Source: Vibrio sp. YMD68
GTDB taxonomy: Bacteria > Pseudomonadota > Gammaproteobacteria > Enterobacterales > Vibrionaceae
Assembly (NCBI RefSeq): GCF_029958905.1
Contig: NZ_CP124613.1
Span: 868,001-932,000, forward strand
Direction of reading: 5' to 3'
Length of the DNA stretch: 64,000 nt
The notes below the pieces were generated by a model. That model ran no database searches, was not told the origin of the DNA, and worked only from the letters and a program-made list of their open reading frames with translations. This document shows, piece after piece, positions 56,062 through 64,000 of this stretch. Positions within the stretch are counted from its first letter, which is position 1; each line of letters opens with the position of its first letter. The position numbers were made by a program, and so were the translations under genes.

Positions 56062-56589
56062 TTAAGACTCGCTGTGATTTTTTGGCTATGTCGTTCTGCA
56101 ATCGGCCACTTCAAGTTTGTCGTACTGCGAAATTTAGGCGGTTATGTGGCTTTTTATTCTGTGCGCTGTAAAAGCCAGTTTGGGCGTAATCCAAAGTTTA
56201 GCGGTTACCGTTTTGAAGCGCGTTTCTCGAACCGATTGTTGCTATCTGCTCACAAACTCTCATCGTACTCGTAGAGTTAGATTTCCCCGCAGTTCATTAT
56301 TGAACGCGTGAATTCAGTGGGCGGCTTGTTGTCTCTGTGCATATCGGGTTTTGTGGGTCACCGCTTGTGAGTGTTTCGTTTGAAATCGGTGTTATCGTTT
56401 AGCGGTGTTGTTGAGTTGTGTCATTGGCCGTTGACTACAGTGTTAATCCGAAGTCGGCTTTCAAAGCAAGTCTTAACAAACTGCTCAAACGGACAAATAA
56501 ACGCGTGGCATTTTTGGTCTGGTTGGCTAAAGTGTTTACGGTGCAAATTTTAAGTTAAGTGGCTGGTTTATTTGCCGCTTAGCAGGGCG
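56062..56589 (+). repeat. Family A cassette A19 (array no. 52)
   Basis: Type I attC at 56474-56592. The shared frame is closed by a TAG (CGTAGAG) near 56271. Confidence 0.85.
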
Positions 56590-56932
56590 TTAGGCGGCCT
56601 ATTGCGTTGAAAGGTTTTGAGGTGATGGTGGTAACTGTTTTTGTCTCGAACATCATCTTCTGGTTCAGCAATACGTGCATACGGTGACTCATCATTTAAG
56701 TGTGACTTTCAGCGCTTTGTTTGGTCCTGCAAATGGTCAAATTTTTACGTTAAGTAAGCTCTACAAATTGCGAGCATCGGTTTCAATTTTAAAACCTTTT
56801 GCCAATAATCAGCATTCAATAGCGTGGGCGGCCCCTAACAAATTACTCAAGTGGACGCTCAAACGCTTGGCACTCTCGGCTTGGAGTTTGGTATGCTTGG
56901 GTAATTCAGTGGCAGCGCCACTTAGTAAGGCG
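56590..56932 (+). repeat. Family B cassette B6 (array no. 53)
   Basis: Type II attC at 56836-56935. Almost identical to B3 and B7. Ends a 2.45-kb run of gene-less cassettes. Confidence 0.82.
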
Positions 56933-56960
56933 TTAGGCGCCTGCGATACAAGGAAAGTAT

Positions 56961-57347
56961 ATGAATCTAAATCAAGTAACTTTGGCTGTTGATGATATCA
57001 ATTTGGCCGTGGATTTTTATAAAGCACTAGGACTTATTCAAATTGTCAGCGATGAACACTATTCCCGTTTTTCTTTTCCCGATGGAGACTCTACATTTTC
57101 AATCTACTTAGACACTGAGAAACGCGGGTTAGAATGTAGAGGTGTTGTTTACTTTTAACATGAAGAACTCGATCAATTGGTAGCAAATCTGAAAGATAAA
57201 GGTATAGAGTTCGATCAGGAACCTATCGACCAACCGTTCCTTTGGAAAGAAGCGGTACTAAGTGACCCATCAGGAAACAAAATTAAGTTGTATTGGGCGG
57301 GTGAGAATCGATTAAACCCACCGTGGAAAATTGAAGAAAGCGCCTAA
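56961..57347 (+). pseudogene. VOC/glyoxalase-family gene with in-frame nonsense codon, cassette 54
   Basis: The frame from ATG 56961 (AAGGAAAG upstream) reads NQVTLAVDDINLAVDFYKAL, a vicinal-oxygen-chelate domain start, then meets TAA at 57156-57158. The same frame continues HEELDQLVANLKDKGIEF ... SDPSGNKIKLYW to a stop at 57345, giving a full-length VOC protein of 128 residues. A single change (such as GAA to TAA) explains it. It is either a recent pseudogene or a readthrough or sequencing case. Confidence 0.85.
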
Positions 57348-57463
57348 CAAGCAATTTAAGCAGACTGCCAACGCTTGGCATTTTTAGCTCGTTTTAGCTT
57401 CAGTGATTACGGTGTTAAATTTGAGTGTATTGGTAGCGTTGTCAGCTACTTAATTGGGCGTTA
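57345..57463 (+). repeat. attC: attC of cassette 54
   Basis: 119 bp from TAACAAGCAATTTAAGCAG to TTGGGCGTTA. Confidence 0.9.
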
Positions 57464-57488
57464 TGCGACCTAAAGGAAATTGATATTT

Positions 57489-58022
57489 ATGGATAAATTT
57501 GGAATGCTCCAAGAGCTTGGTGCGGGTGATTTTCAGCACCTCAATGGCTCCTTGGAAGCTCACCTTAAAGGAACTGAAAAAGTTCTAATGAACTGGGGGA
57601 GTAGCGAGTCACTTCAAATCGCTGGTCTCTTTCATGCCGCCTATGGAACAGCAGGCTTTGATGAAAATATGGTGTCGCTAAGCCAACGTAAGGAAATCGC
57701 ACAAATTATTGGTTGTGATGAAGAAGCATTGGTTTACTTGTATTGCTCATGCGACCGAGACTATGTCCTCCCTCAATTTGGCAAAGTGCGAGAAATCCAA
57801 TTTAAAGACAGGTTTACTGGTTTAACATTCACACTCGACAATGCTATAGCGAAGTTGTTTTGCGAGTTAACCGTCGCTAATGAGCTAGAGCTTGTTTATA
57901 GCAGTGAAGAGTTCAAACTCAAATATGGTGCTGAGCTATTTGAACTGTTCCAAGGTATGGACAGTTACTTAAGCCCCGTGGCTAGAAATGCCTACAAATC
58001 AGCCTTGTCGAATTTCGCATAA
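57489..58022 (+). CDS. DUF6817-like protein, cassette 55
   Basis: From ATG 57489 (AAAGGAAATTGATATTT upstream) this 177-residue protein shows NGSLEAHLKGTEKVLMNWG, LQIAGLFHAAYGTAGF and RKEIAQIIGCDEEALVYLYCSCDR, the DUF6817 pattern, which resembles HD-type helical hydrolases. A role in modifying nucleotides is possible but not shown. The stop codon is in the attC. Confidence 0.8.
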   Translation: MDKFGMLQELGAGDFQHLNGSLEAHLKGTEKVLMNWGSSESLQIAGLFHAAYGTAGFDENMVSLSQRKEIAQIIGCDEEALVYLYCSCDRDYVLPQFGKVREIQFKDRFTGLTFTLDNAIAKLFCELTVANELELVYSSEEFKLKYGAELFELFQGMDSYLSPVARNAYKSALSNFA

Positions 58023-58140
58023 CAAGGCGTTCAATAGGGGAACTTAACGCTTGGCATTTTTAGTTTGAATCTGTTTTAGTGTTACGGCACAATGGGTTAA
58101 GTAAGGTGGCTGGCGTTGTTTACCCCTTAACGCAGCGTTA
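58020..58140 (+). repeat. attC: attC of cassette 55
   Basis: 121 bp from TAACAAGGCGTTCAATAGG to ACGCAGCGTTA. Confidence 0.9.
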
Positions 58141-58187
58141 TGTGACCTAATAAAAAAATCTATCATCCTGACAATTTAAGGATAGTT

Positions 58188-58658
58188 ATGTCTGATATTT
58201 ACCTTCAACTCGCGGTCTCAGAGGATGTTCAAATCCTGCAAGACTCGGCTTTAGCTGCATTTTCTGCTGATGTTGATAAATATGGTGCGTTTCCTCCAAA
58301 TATCGAATCAATAGATTGGTTTCATTCAGAGGTTGGGAAAGGGCATTTTTACAAAGTTTTATGCGACGGTGAATTCGCGGGTGCAATTTGTGTTGAATGT
58401 GGTGACCAGTCCTCTATTGAAATTAAATATGTCTACATTGCGTTAAAATTTCAGAATAAACATATTGGCTTTGAAGTTATGCGCCTTATAGAGGAACAGT
58501 ACAGCGACATAAAATACTGGTCTTTGCTTACCCCTTACAAGTCATATCGAAATCATCATTTTTATGAAAAGTTAGGGTACAAAAAGGTCGGTGAGTTTCA
58601 GCCTGATGCTTCTGATGATTTTAGGGTATTCGAGTACTCAAAAACTCTTACGTGCTAA
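58188..58658 (+). CDS. GNAT-family N-acetyltransferase, cassette 56
   Basis: The 156-residue protein has a GNAT fold: FYKVLCDGEFAGAICVE, the acetyl-CoA region IKYVYIALKFQNKHIGFEVM and NHHFYEKLGYKKVGEF. The Q-x-x-G-x-A loop is degenerate (FQNKHIGF). Start ATG 58188 follows AAGGATAGTT. Substrate unknown. Confidence 0.85.
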   Translation: MSDIYLQLAVSEDVQILQDSALAAFSADVDKYGAFPPNIESIDWFHSEVGKGHFYKVLCDGEFAGAICVECGDQSSIEIKYVYIALKFQNKHIGFEVMRLIEEQYSDIKYWSLLTPYKSYRNHHFYEKLGYKKVGEFQPDASDDFRVFEYSKTLTC

Positions 58659-58668
58659 GCGGTTCACA

Positions 58669-58790
58669 TAACAAGGCGTTCAAGACGGATTCCCAACGCT
58701 CGGCATTTTGGGTTTGCTTCCACTTCAGTGTTTACGACACAATGATTTAGGAATGGTGGTCTGCGTTGCTCACCCCTTAACGCGGCGTTA
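58669..58790 (+). repeat. attC: attC of cassette 56
   Basis: 122 bp from TAACAAGGCGTTCAAGACGG to ACGCGGCGTTA. Confidence 0.9.
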
Positions 58791-58827
58791 TGTTGCCCCG
58801 ATAAATTTGACAATCTAGAGTTCGAAA

Positions 58828-59253
58828 ATGATAAGAAAGTACAATTCAAATGACTTAGACTCGGTTCTTGAAATCTGGCTCGAAGCCTCTGTTAAAGCCC
58901 ATGATTTCGTCCCGGCTGACTTCTGGGGATCTCAAGTTGAGAACATGCGTAATATTTATATTCCTGCTTCAGAAGTCTTCGTTTATGAAATTGAGTCGAA
59001 AATAGTTGGTTTTTACGCGCTGTATGAAAGTACTTTGGCAGCCATATTTGTGTTTCCTGAATTTCAGGGTAAAGGCATCGGTAAGCAATTATTGAGTCAT
59101 GCCAAAGCTCAAAGGGCGATATTGAGCCTTTCCGTATACAAGGAAAATCAGGCTAGTTATCAGTTCTATTTGTCTCAAGGTTTTGCAGTCGTCAGTGAGC
59201 AACTGGACGAACATACGGGACACCCAGAGTACACAATGAGTTCGGGCACATAA
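58828..59253 (+). CDS. GNAT-family N-acetyltransferase (YjaB-like), cassette 57
   Basis: This 141-residue protein matches small GNATs such as YjaB: MIRKYNSNDLDSVLEIWLEA, LAAIFVFPEFQGKGIGKQLL (full acetyl-CoA loop) and NQASYQFYLSQGFAVVSE. The stop is the attC start. It is the clearest acetyltransferase of the array. Confidence 0.92.
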   Translation: MIRKYNSNDLDSVLEIWLEASVKAHDFVPADFWGSQVENMRNIYIPASEVFVYEIESKIVGFYALYESTLAAIFVFPEFQGKGIGKQLLSHAKAQRAILSLSVYKENQASYQFYLSQGFAVVSEQLDEHTGHPEYTMSSGT

Positions 59254-59372
59254 CAAGGCGTTTAAGACGGTTTCACAACGCTTGGCGGTTTTGTTCCAAG
59301 TCAGCTTAAGTGTTTAAGGTACAATGGTTTAGGTTTGGTGGTTGGCGTTGTTCACCACTTAACGCGGCGTTA
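59251..59372 (+). repeat. attC: attC of cassette 57
   Basis: 122 bp from TAACAAGGCGTTTAAGACGG to ACGCGGCGTTA. Confidence 0.9.
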
Positions 59373-59712
59373 GGCGGCCTATTGGGGTGAAAGGTTTTGA
59401 GGTGATGGTGGTAGCTGTTTTTGTCTCGAACATCATCTTCTGGTTCAGCAATACGTGCATACGGTGACTCATCATTTAAGTGTGACTTTCAGCGCTTTGT
59501 TTGGTCCTGCAAATGGTCAAATTTTTACGTTAAGTAAGCTCTACAAATTGCGAGCATCGGTTTCAATTTTAAAACCTTTTGCCAATAATCAGCATTCAAT
59601 AGCGTGGGCGGCCCCTAACAAATTACTCAAGTGGACGCTCAAACGCTTGGCACTCTCGGCTTGGAGTTTGGTATGCTCGGGGAGTTCAGTGGCAGCGCCA
59701 CTTAGTAAGGCG
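59370..59712 (+). repeat. Family B cassette B7 (array no. 58)
   Basis: Type II attC at 59616-59715. Almost identical to B3 and B6. A chance frame runs through it into the next cassette. Confidence 0.82.
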
Positions 59713-59734
59713 TTATGCATACATAGGGAGCATT

Positions 59735-60172
59735 ATGATAGAACTTACACAGATAGGTGCACAACTTATCTTTATTGGAATTGTCTTTTTCCTTGCCGGT
59801 TTAATACAAGGTGCATTGATACCAGCTGTAAAAAATCCTCGGATGGCTCTTTCTGGCCACATGACAGCTGTTCAGTGTGGGATGGCTCTGGCGATCTTTG
59901 GTGTTATATGGTCGCTGGTTGATCTTTCTTTATTTTTAGAAATGTTTGTGGCTTATGGCTCCGCTTTGGGTTTCATATTTATTTGGCTGGGAATAACTTT
60001 AGCGTCTGTAACAGGTGCAAGTAAGGCACTTCCAATTGCTGGAGCTGGATTTTCAGCAACCGCCACGACTGAATTTGCTGTTAAAATTTTGGTGCGTTCT
60101 GGGTCACTACTATCACTCATCACCTGTAGTTTGTTAGTTTATGGATTGCTGCCATTACTTCAGTCGTCGTAA
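59735..60172 (+). CDS. Hydroxylaminobenzene mutase-like membrane protein, cassette 59
   Basis: The 145-residue protein has four membrane helices and the line KNPRMALSGHMTAVQCGMALAI, closely resembling the HabA/HabB mutase family (NPRMGLSAHL). TAGGGAG lies 4 bases before ATG 59735. These enzymes rearrange hydroxylaminobenzene to aminophenol; in a Vibrio cassette the natural substrate is unknown and another role is possible. Confidence 0.72.
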   Translation: MIELTQIGAQLIFIGIVFFLAGLIQGALIPAVKNPRMALSGHMTAVQCGMALAIFGVIWSLVDLSLFLEMFVAYGSALGFIFIWLGITLASVTGASKALPIAGAGFSATATTEFAVKILVRSGSLLSLITCSLLVYGLLPLLQSS

Positions 60173-60180
60173 AAAATGCA

Positions 60181-60266
60181 TAACAAGTTGCTTAAACGGA
60201 AAAATAACAGTTGGCCATCGCTTTGCGATTATAGCCAACCATTATTTTCCGCTTAGCAAGGCGTTA
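60181..60266 (+). repeat. attC: attC of cassette 59
   Basis: Shortest site here, 86 bp, from TAACAAGTTGCTTAAACGG to AGCAAGGCGTTA. Confidence 0.9.
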
Positions 60267-60285
60267 GCCATCAGAGGATACGAAC

Positions 60286-60660
60286 GTGCTTAATGCATTA
60301 AAGAAAGCCAGTGAAGATAGTCGTTTAGCGGTAATTAATCATGAAAAGTGGGATCTACAGAATGAAGTTTTGTGCCAAGTATTTGGGTTTATGCTTTATG
60401 GTCGTAATTTCGCATATGGAAGACTAGTTTGTTTTCTAGACATTGAAGAAATCGATTTAGTGACTACCAAATCTTTAGAGGATATTGGGTTAGGGTCTGC
60501 GTATGCGCGTGGGTTAGTTCAGCACGCAAGAGATTCATTCTTGGAAAAGTCAGATACGTCACCGAACATGCAACTAGTTAATGAAGGACACGCTACCGTG
60601 GCAACAGATAGTAGCGACTTTGCGAACAAAGTTATTGAGTTGTACTCGTTAATAGCATAA
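60286..60660 (+). CDS. Hypothetical protein, cassette 60
   Basis: A GTG start (60286) follows AGAGGATACGAAC. The 124-residue protein is soluble and mixed alpha/beta (ENEVLCQVFGFMLYGRNFAY-type middle, IEEIDLVTTKSLEDIGLG). No family recognised. The good ribosome-binding site and placement between junction and attC support a real gene. Confidence 0.62.
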   Translation: MLNALKKASEDSRLAVINHEKWDLQNEVLCQVFGFMLYGRNFAYGRLVCFLDIEEIDLVTTKSLEDIGLGSAYARGLVQHARDSFLEKSDTSPNMQLVNEGHATVATDSSDFANKVIELYSLIA

Positions 60661-60663
60661 GGC

Positions 60664-60755
60664 TAACAAAACGTTTAAGAGCGATTCGTAAACGCGTGCT
60701 GAACTCGCTTCGCTCAAACATAGCACGCGTTCACTCACGCCTTAACGTGGCGTTA
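60664..60755 (+). repeat. attC: attC of cassette 60
   Basis: 92 bp from TAACAAAACGTTTAAGAGCG to ACGTGGCGTTA; resembles that of cassette 39 in its central arms. Confidence 0.9.
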
Positions 60756-61259
60756 AGACTCGCTGTGATTTTTTGGCTAGGTCGTTCTGCAATCAGCCAC
60801 TTCAAGTTTATCGTACTTTGAAATTTGGGCGGTTATGTGGCTTTCACAATGTACGCCGTAAATGCCAGTTTGGGCGTAATCCAAATTTTAGCGGTTACCG
60901 TTTTGAAGCGCGGCTCTCGAAACGATGGCTTCTATCTGCTCTCAAACTCTCATCGTACTCGTTGAGGCTCGTTTTTCCGCAGTGCATTATTGAACGCGTC
61001 AGTTTTGGGGGCGGTTTTTGGCTCAGTGCATATCGGGTATCGTAGGTCACCGCTTTTTAGTGTTTCATTTGAAATCGGTCTAGTCGTTTAGCGGTGTTGT
61101 TGCGTTTTGTCATTGGCCGTTCACTACAGTGTCAATACAAAGTCGGTTTTCAAAGCAAGCCTTAACAAATTACTCAAGTGGACGCTCAAACGCTTGGCAC
61201 TCTCGGCTTGGAGTTTGGTATGCTTGGGTAATTCAGTGGCAGCGCCACTTAGTAAGGCG
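60753..61259 (+). repeat. Family A cassette A20 (array no. 61)
   Basis: Type II attC at 61163-61262. Several substitutions not seen elsewhere (GCGGCTCTCGAAACGATGG). The frame 60773-61045 ends early. Confidence 0.85.
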
Positions 61260-61603
61260 TTAGTCGTTTAATGCTTTGAAAGGTTTTAAGGTTAAAGTTG
61301 GTTCAGTAACTTTCGCCGTATTGTTTTACTGGCAACGTTTTTGGGCGCTACTGGATCGCATGATGTTAATGTTCAATTTAGGGCGCTTCGTTTGGCCGAG
61401 TTAAATGCATAGCCTTGCCCTAAGTAAGTTCTACAAATGTTGTGCATTGGTTTTAATAACAAAAGCTTGTGCTAATAATTAGCATTCAATGGCAAAGCCA
61501 CCGACTAACAAGTTAATTAAGTGGACTTATCAACGCTGGGCACTCTCGGCTTGAAGTCTGGTATGCTCGGTAAAGTCAGTGGTTACAGCCACTTATTAAA
61601 GCG
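61260..61603 (+). repeat. Family C cassette C6 (array no. 62)
   Basis: attC at 61506-61606. Close to C1-C3. Has the mid-frame TAA. Confidence 0.82.
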
Positions 61604-61622
61604 TTAGCTTTAAGGTCAATTT

Positions 61623-62078
61623 ATGAAAACAGATGCACTAATTCAATCAGTTGAAGCTGGAACATTTAATGGCAATTTGATTGTTTCTGAAGATATCAAT
61701 GTCTGTGAGATTATGAATATCACAGATATAAAAATCCTCAGAGAGATATCGAATTATCTAGAGGATTTTAAAGTTCTTTCTAAAACTGAAACTTGGGAAT
61801 TAAGTGATAAAAGGCAATATATTTTGTCCTCAATGGATAGGCTGAACGCATTTTTAAAGGAAATCGCAAGTGGAGAATGTCGTTGCGTAAAATATAAATA
61901 TAGTTCTGATTCTCCTCGTCATGAGGAACAAAAAGGTTTAATAAAAATCTGCTCTCAAAAGGAGGTTGGAAGAGATACGTTCTTTGAATGCAAGTGTACC
62001 TCCTGTGTAAAGATTTTTACGGTAATGAAAAGTGAAGCTGGATGGGGACATAGCCACTCATGGAGTAAAAAAAGCTAA
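61623..62078 (+). CDS. Hypothetical protein with cysteine-rich C-terminus, cassette 63
   Basis: The 151-residue protein has a helical N-terminal half and a C-terminal part with CRC, CSQ, CKCTSC and a histidine pair (GWGHSHSW), which may bind zinc. TTAAGGTC precedes ATG 61623. The pattern recalls small immunity-type cassette proteins, but no family is recognised. Confidence 0.62.
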   Translation: MKTDALIQSVEAGTFNGNLIVSEDINVCEIMNITDIKILREISNYLEDFKVLSKTETWELSDKRQYILSSMDRLNAFLKEIASGECRCVKYKYSSDSPRHEEQKGLIKICSQKEVGRDTFFECKCTSCVKIFTVMKSEAGWGHSHSWSKKS

Positions 62079-62166
62079 CAAAGCATTTAAGAGTGATTCC
62101 TTACGCTTGCCGGTTTCGCTTCGCTCACAGTATGGCAAGCGCGCGTCACACCTTAATGCGGCGTTA
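62076..62166 (+). repeat. attC: attC of cassette 63
   Basis: 91-bp class, TAACAAAGCATTTAAGAG to ATGCGGCGTTA, including the gene stop. Confidence 0.92.
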
Positions 62167-62269
62167 TGTGGCCAAAGGAAATCTAGCCTTGCGCTACTGT
62201 ATTAAGTAGTGGCGGTATTTCTGTTCTATCGGTATACTTACTGTACAAGTAATCCATTGGAAGACATTT

Positions 62270-62452
62270 ATGGAAACTGTAGTGAAAGTTCAAAGTATTG
62301 ATATAGCTTACTCTGATCGAGGTGTATCAATAAAGGCATCAACATTAAGAGCTGCTTTGAGTAGTGATACTCATGTTGTTCCAGTGTTTAAAAATCGTGC
62401 TGAAAAACTCAAGTGGATGAGAGAAAAAGTTGCAGAAAACAAAAACTATTAA
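62270..62452 (+). CDS. Small antitoxin-like protein, cassette 64
   Basis: The 60-residue protein METVVKVQSIDIAYSDRGVS ends in a charged helix (RAEKLKWMREKVAE) and overlaps the next gene by 23 bp. The 106-bp leader before it is long enough for an own promoter. Size, overlap and charged tail suggest an antitoxin partner; no known family is matched with certainty. Confidence 0.55.
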   Translation: METVVKVQSIDIAYSDRGVSIKASTLRAALSSDTHVVPVFKNRAEKLKWMREKVAENKNY

Positions 62453-62834
62453 GCAAACTACTTGGTACATGGGGCAATACCTTGATCAGCCTGAAGCATT
62501 TCAAGTAATGCTCGATGACTTTGAAGATACAATTCGTCAGTATGGCCTTTGGGGCGGGAAACTAGACGGGGCAGTTAGAGACTCAAGTAGAGTCGACCCT
62601 AAGAGCCCTTATTATCAAGAAACTGTAGACTTGTGCAATGACTTTAGGTTATTTCATTACCATATAGGTTGGGAGTCATACACTGGCCGTGACGCGGACA
62701 ATAAACTTACTTCTAACTGGGTTGTTCACATTCACGTAGAAACGGCCCATGAATACCATTTGGTTGGTCTTGGTGAGCATTCTCCAATGCATTTACCTAA
62801 GCAGATAAAAAAACCAGATAGCTTCCCTGAATAG
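62430..62834 (+). CDS. YafO-like toxin candidate, cassette 64
   Basis: This 134-residue protein (TTG start 62430, GAGAG upstream; ATG 62469 possible) has a C-terminal part FHYHIGWESYTGRDAD, NWVVHIHVETAHEYHLVGLGEHSPMH that recalls YafO-type ribosome-dependent mRNA interferases. It follows a small overlapping gene as in a toxin-antitoxin operon, and unlike the other two modules it reads in the cassette direction. The assignment is tentative. Confidence 0.5.
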   Translation: MQKTKTIKQTTWYMGQYLDQPEAFQVMLDDFEDTIRQYGLWGGKLDGAVRDSSRVDPKSPYYQETVDLCNDFRLFHYHIGWESYTGRDADNKLTSNWVVHIHVETAHEYHLVGLGEHSPMHLPKQIKKPDSFPE

Positions 62835-62839
62835 CCACA

Positions 62840-62959
62840 TAACAAACTGTTTAAGAGTGATTCGCAACGCTTGGCACTTTTGCTATGCGTTGCGTTTTGT
62901 GTTTAAGGTGGTATGCGGGAGCTTCGGTATTGCGTTGCTCACACCTTAACAGGGCGTTA
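62840..62959 (+). repeat. attC: attC of cassette 64
   Basis: 120 bp, TAACAAACTGTTTAAGAG to AACAGGGCGTTA, same class as cassettes 9 and 15. Confidence 0.9.
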
Positions 62960-63484
62960 AGACTCGCTGTGATTTTTTGGCTAGATAGTTCTGCAATCGG
63001 CCACTTTAAGTTTGTCGCACTTTGAAATTCGTGTGGTTTTGTGGCTCTAACAACGTGCGCTGTAAAAGCCAGTTTGGGCGTAATCCAAATTTTAGCGGTT
63101 ACCGTTTTGAAGCGCGTTTCTCGAACCTATGGTTTCTATCCGCTCTCAAACTCTCATCGTACTCGTTGAATCTGGTTTTTTCCGCAGTTCATTATTGAAC
63201 GCATCAGTTTTGTGGGCGGCTTTTTGTCTCAGTGTATATCGGGTTTCGTGGCTCACCGCTTTTGAGTATTGCATTTGAATTCGGCATGGTCGTTTAGCGG
63301 TGTTGTTGAGCTTTGTCATTGGCCGTTCACTACAACGTCAATCCGAAGTCGGTTTTCAAAGCAAGTATTAACAAACTGCTCAAACGGACAAATAAACGCG
63401 TGGCATTTTTGGTCTGGTTGGCTATTGTGTTTACGGTATTAATTTGAAGTTAAGTGGCGGGTTTATTTGCCGCTTAGCAGGGTG
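62957..63484 (+). repeat. Family A cassette A21 (array no. 65), altered core
   Basis: Type I attC at 63369-63487 with the R' end GGTGTTA instead of GGCGTTA, and CAAGTATTAACAA at its left edge. Confidence 0.85.
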
Positions 63485-63991
63485 TTAAGACTCGCTGTGA
63501 TTTTTGGGCTAGATAGCTCTGCAATCGGCCACTTTAAGTACGTCGTACTGTGATATTTAGGCGGTTATGTGGCTTTCACTATTTGCGCTGTAAAAGCCAG
63601 TTTGGGCGTAATCCAAATTTTAGCGGCTGCCGTTTTGAAGCGCGTTTCTCGAACCGATTGTTTCTATCTGCTCTCAAACTCCCATCGTACTTGTTGAGTT
63701 AGATTATTCCGCAGTTCATTATTGAACGCGTCAGTTTTGTGGGCGGCTTTTGGCTCTGTGCATATAGGGTTTCGTGGCTCACCGCTTTTGATTGTTTTGT
63801 ATTAAATCGGTCTGGTCGCTCAGCGGTGTTGTTGATTTGTGTCATTGGCCGTTCACTACAGCGTCAATCCGAAGTCGGCTTTCAAAGCAAGTCTTAACAA
63901 ATTACTCAAATGGACGCTCAAACGCTTGGCACTCTCGGCTTGGAGTTTGGTATGCTTGGGTAATTCAGTGGTAGCGCCACTTAGTAAGGCG
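63485..63991 (+). repeat. Family A cassette A22 (array no. 66)
   Basis: Type II attC at 63895-63994. Last complete cassette in the window; a 9-bp start of the next cassette (TTATGCGTC) follows. Confidence 0.85.
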
Positions 63992-64000
63992 TTATGCGTC

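Noticed and set aside
28387..63974. Recurring frames of 60-135 codons in family A, B and C cassettes as genes
   Set aside because: No ribosome-binding sites, starts vary, frames are broken by single-base changes and stops in many copies, and several frames run through the attC into the next cassette.
28303..63991. Insertion sequences as the source of the repeated cassettes
   Set aside because: No transposase, no terminal inverted repeats with target duplications; every copy starts at a G^TTA junction and ends in an attC.
28183..63994. CRISPR array
   Set aside because: Repeats are 86-123 bp with an attC structure and are spaced by 340-1200 bp; no short uniform spacers and no cas genes.
1..64000. 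rRNA or tRNA genes
   Set aside because: No cloverleaf-like or ribosomal RNA sequence was recognised on reading; a tRNA scan was not possible.

Overview
The window looks like a chromosome segment of a marine Vibrio. The main evidence is a chromosomal-integron integrase of the VchIntIA type (minus strand, start at 27271) followed by a very long cassette array that runs off the right edge. The species cannot be named from the sequence alone.

Layout. 1-6.8 kb is ordinary chromosome: the end of a CobW-type GTPase, a MarR regulator, a DUF3861 gene with a disturbed start, a ThrE-like exporter, an EAL protein, a DUF2955/HlyD efflux pair and a divergent EAL-like protein. 7.2-13.4 kb is a chaperone-usher pilus operon of the CS1/ECP (alpha) type: pilin, minor subunit, usher, chaperone, tip-like protein and a small outer-membrane barrel. 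13.5-26 kb is a surface-protein and regulator region. It holds two paralogous Big-1-type lipoproteins in opposite orientation, an OmpA-family protein, a winged-helix regulator with an RBS-masking hairpin and an 8-bp tandem repeat at its 3' end, an HTH gene overlapping a receiver-EAL gene, and two more exported proteins (one with a Calx-beta domain). Four c-di-GMP-type or winged-helix regulators beside pilus and adhesin genes suggest a surface-attachment locus.

26.3-64 kb is the integron. I place the intI promoter (17-bp spacer, LexA-like box over the -10), an attI simple site at 27507-27531, and 66 complete cassettes by their attC sites and G^TTA junctions. Thirty-one cassettes carry recognisable or plausible genes: toxin-antitoxin modules, four GNAT acetyltransferases, DinB, methyltransferase, FGE-like, J-domain, HAB-mutase-like, DUF2834, DUF6404, DUF6817, DUF6933, SH3-like, a caspase-like peptidase candidate, a PD-(D/E)XK candidate, a VOC gene with a nonsense codon, and unknowns.

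The other 35 cassettes belong to repeated families with no convincing gene: family A (22 copies, about 410-bp body) and the mutually related families B (7 copies) and C (6 copies), each with a body of about 245 bp. More than half of the array is therefore repeated, apparently gene-less cassettes. Several near-identical family A bodies carry different attC types, and one attC is a hybrid, which points to homologous exchange between cassettes. These families are the strongest candidate for an undescribed system here (structured RNA, regulatory cassettes, or selfish non-coding cassettes).
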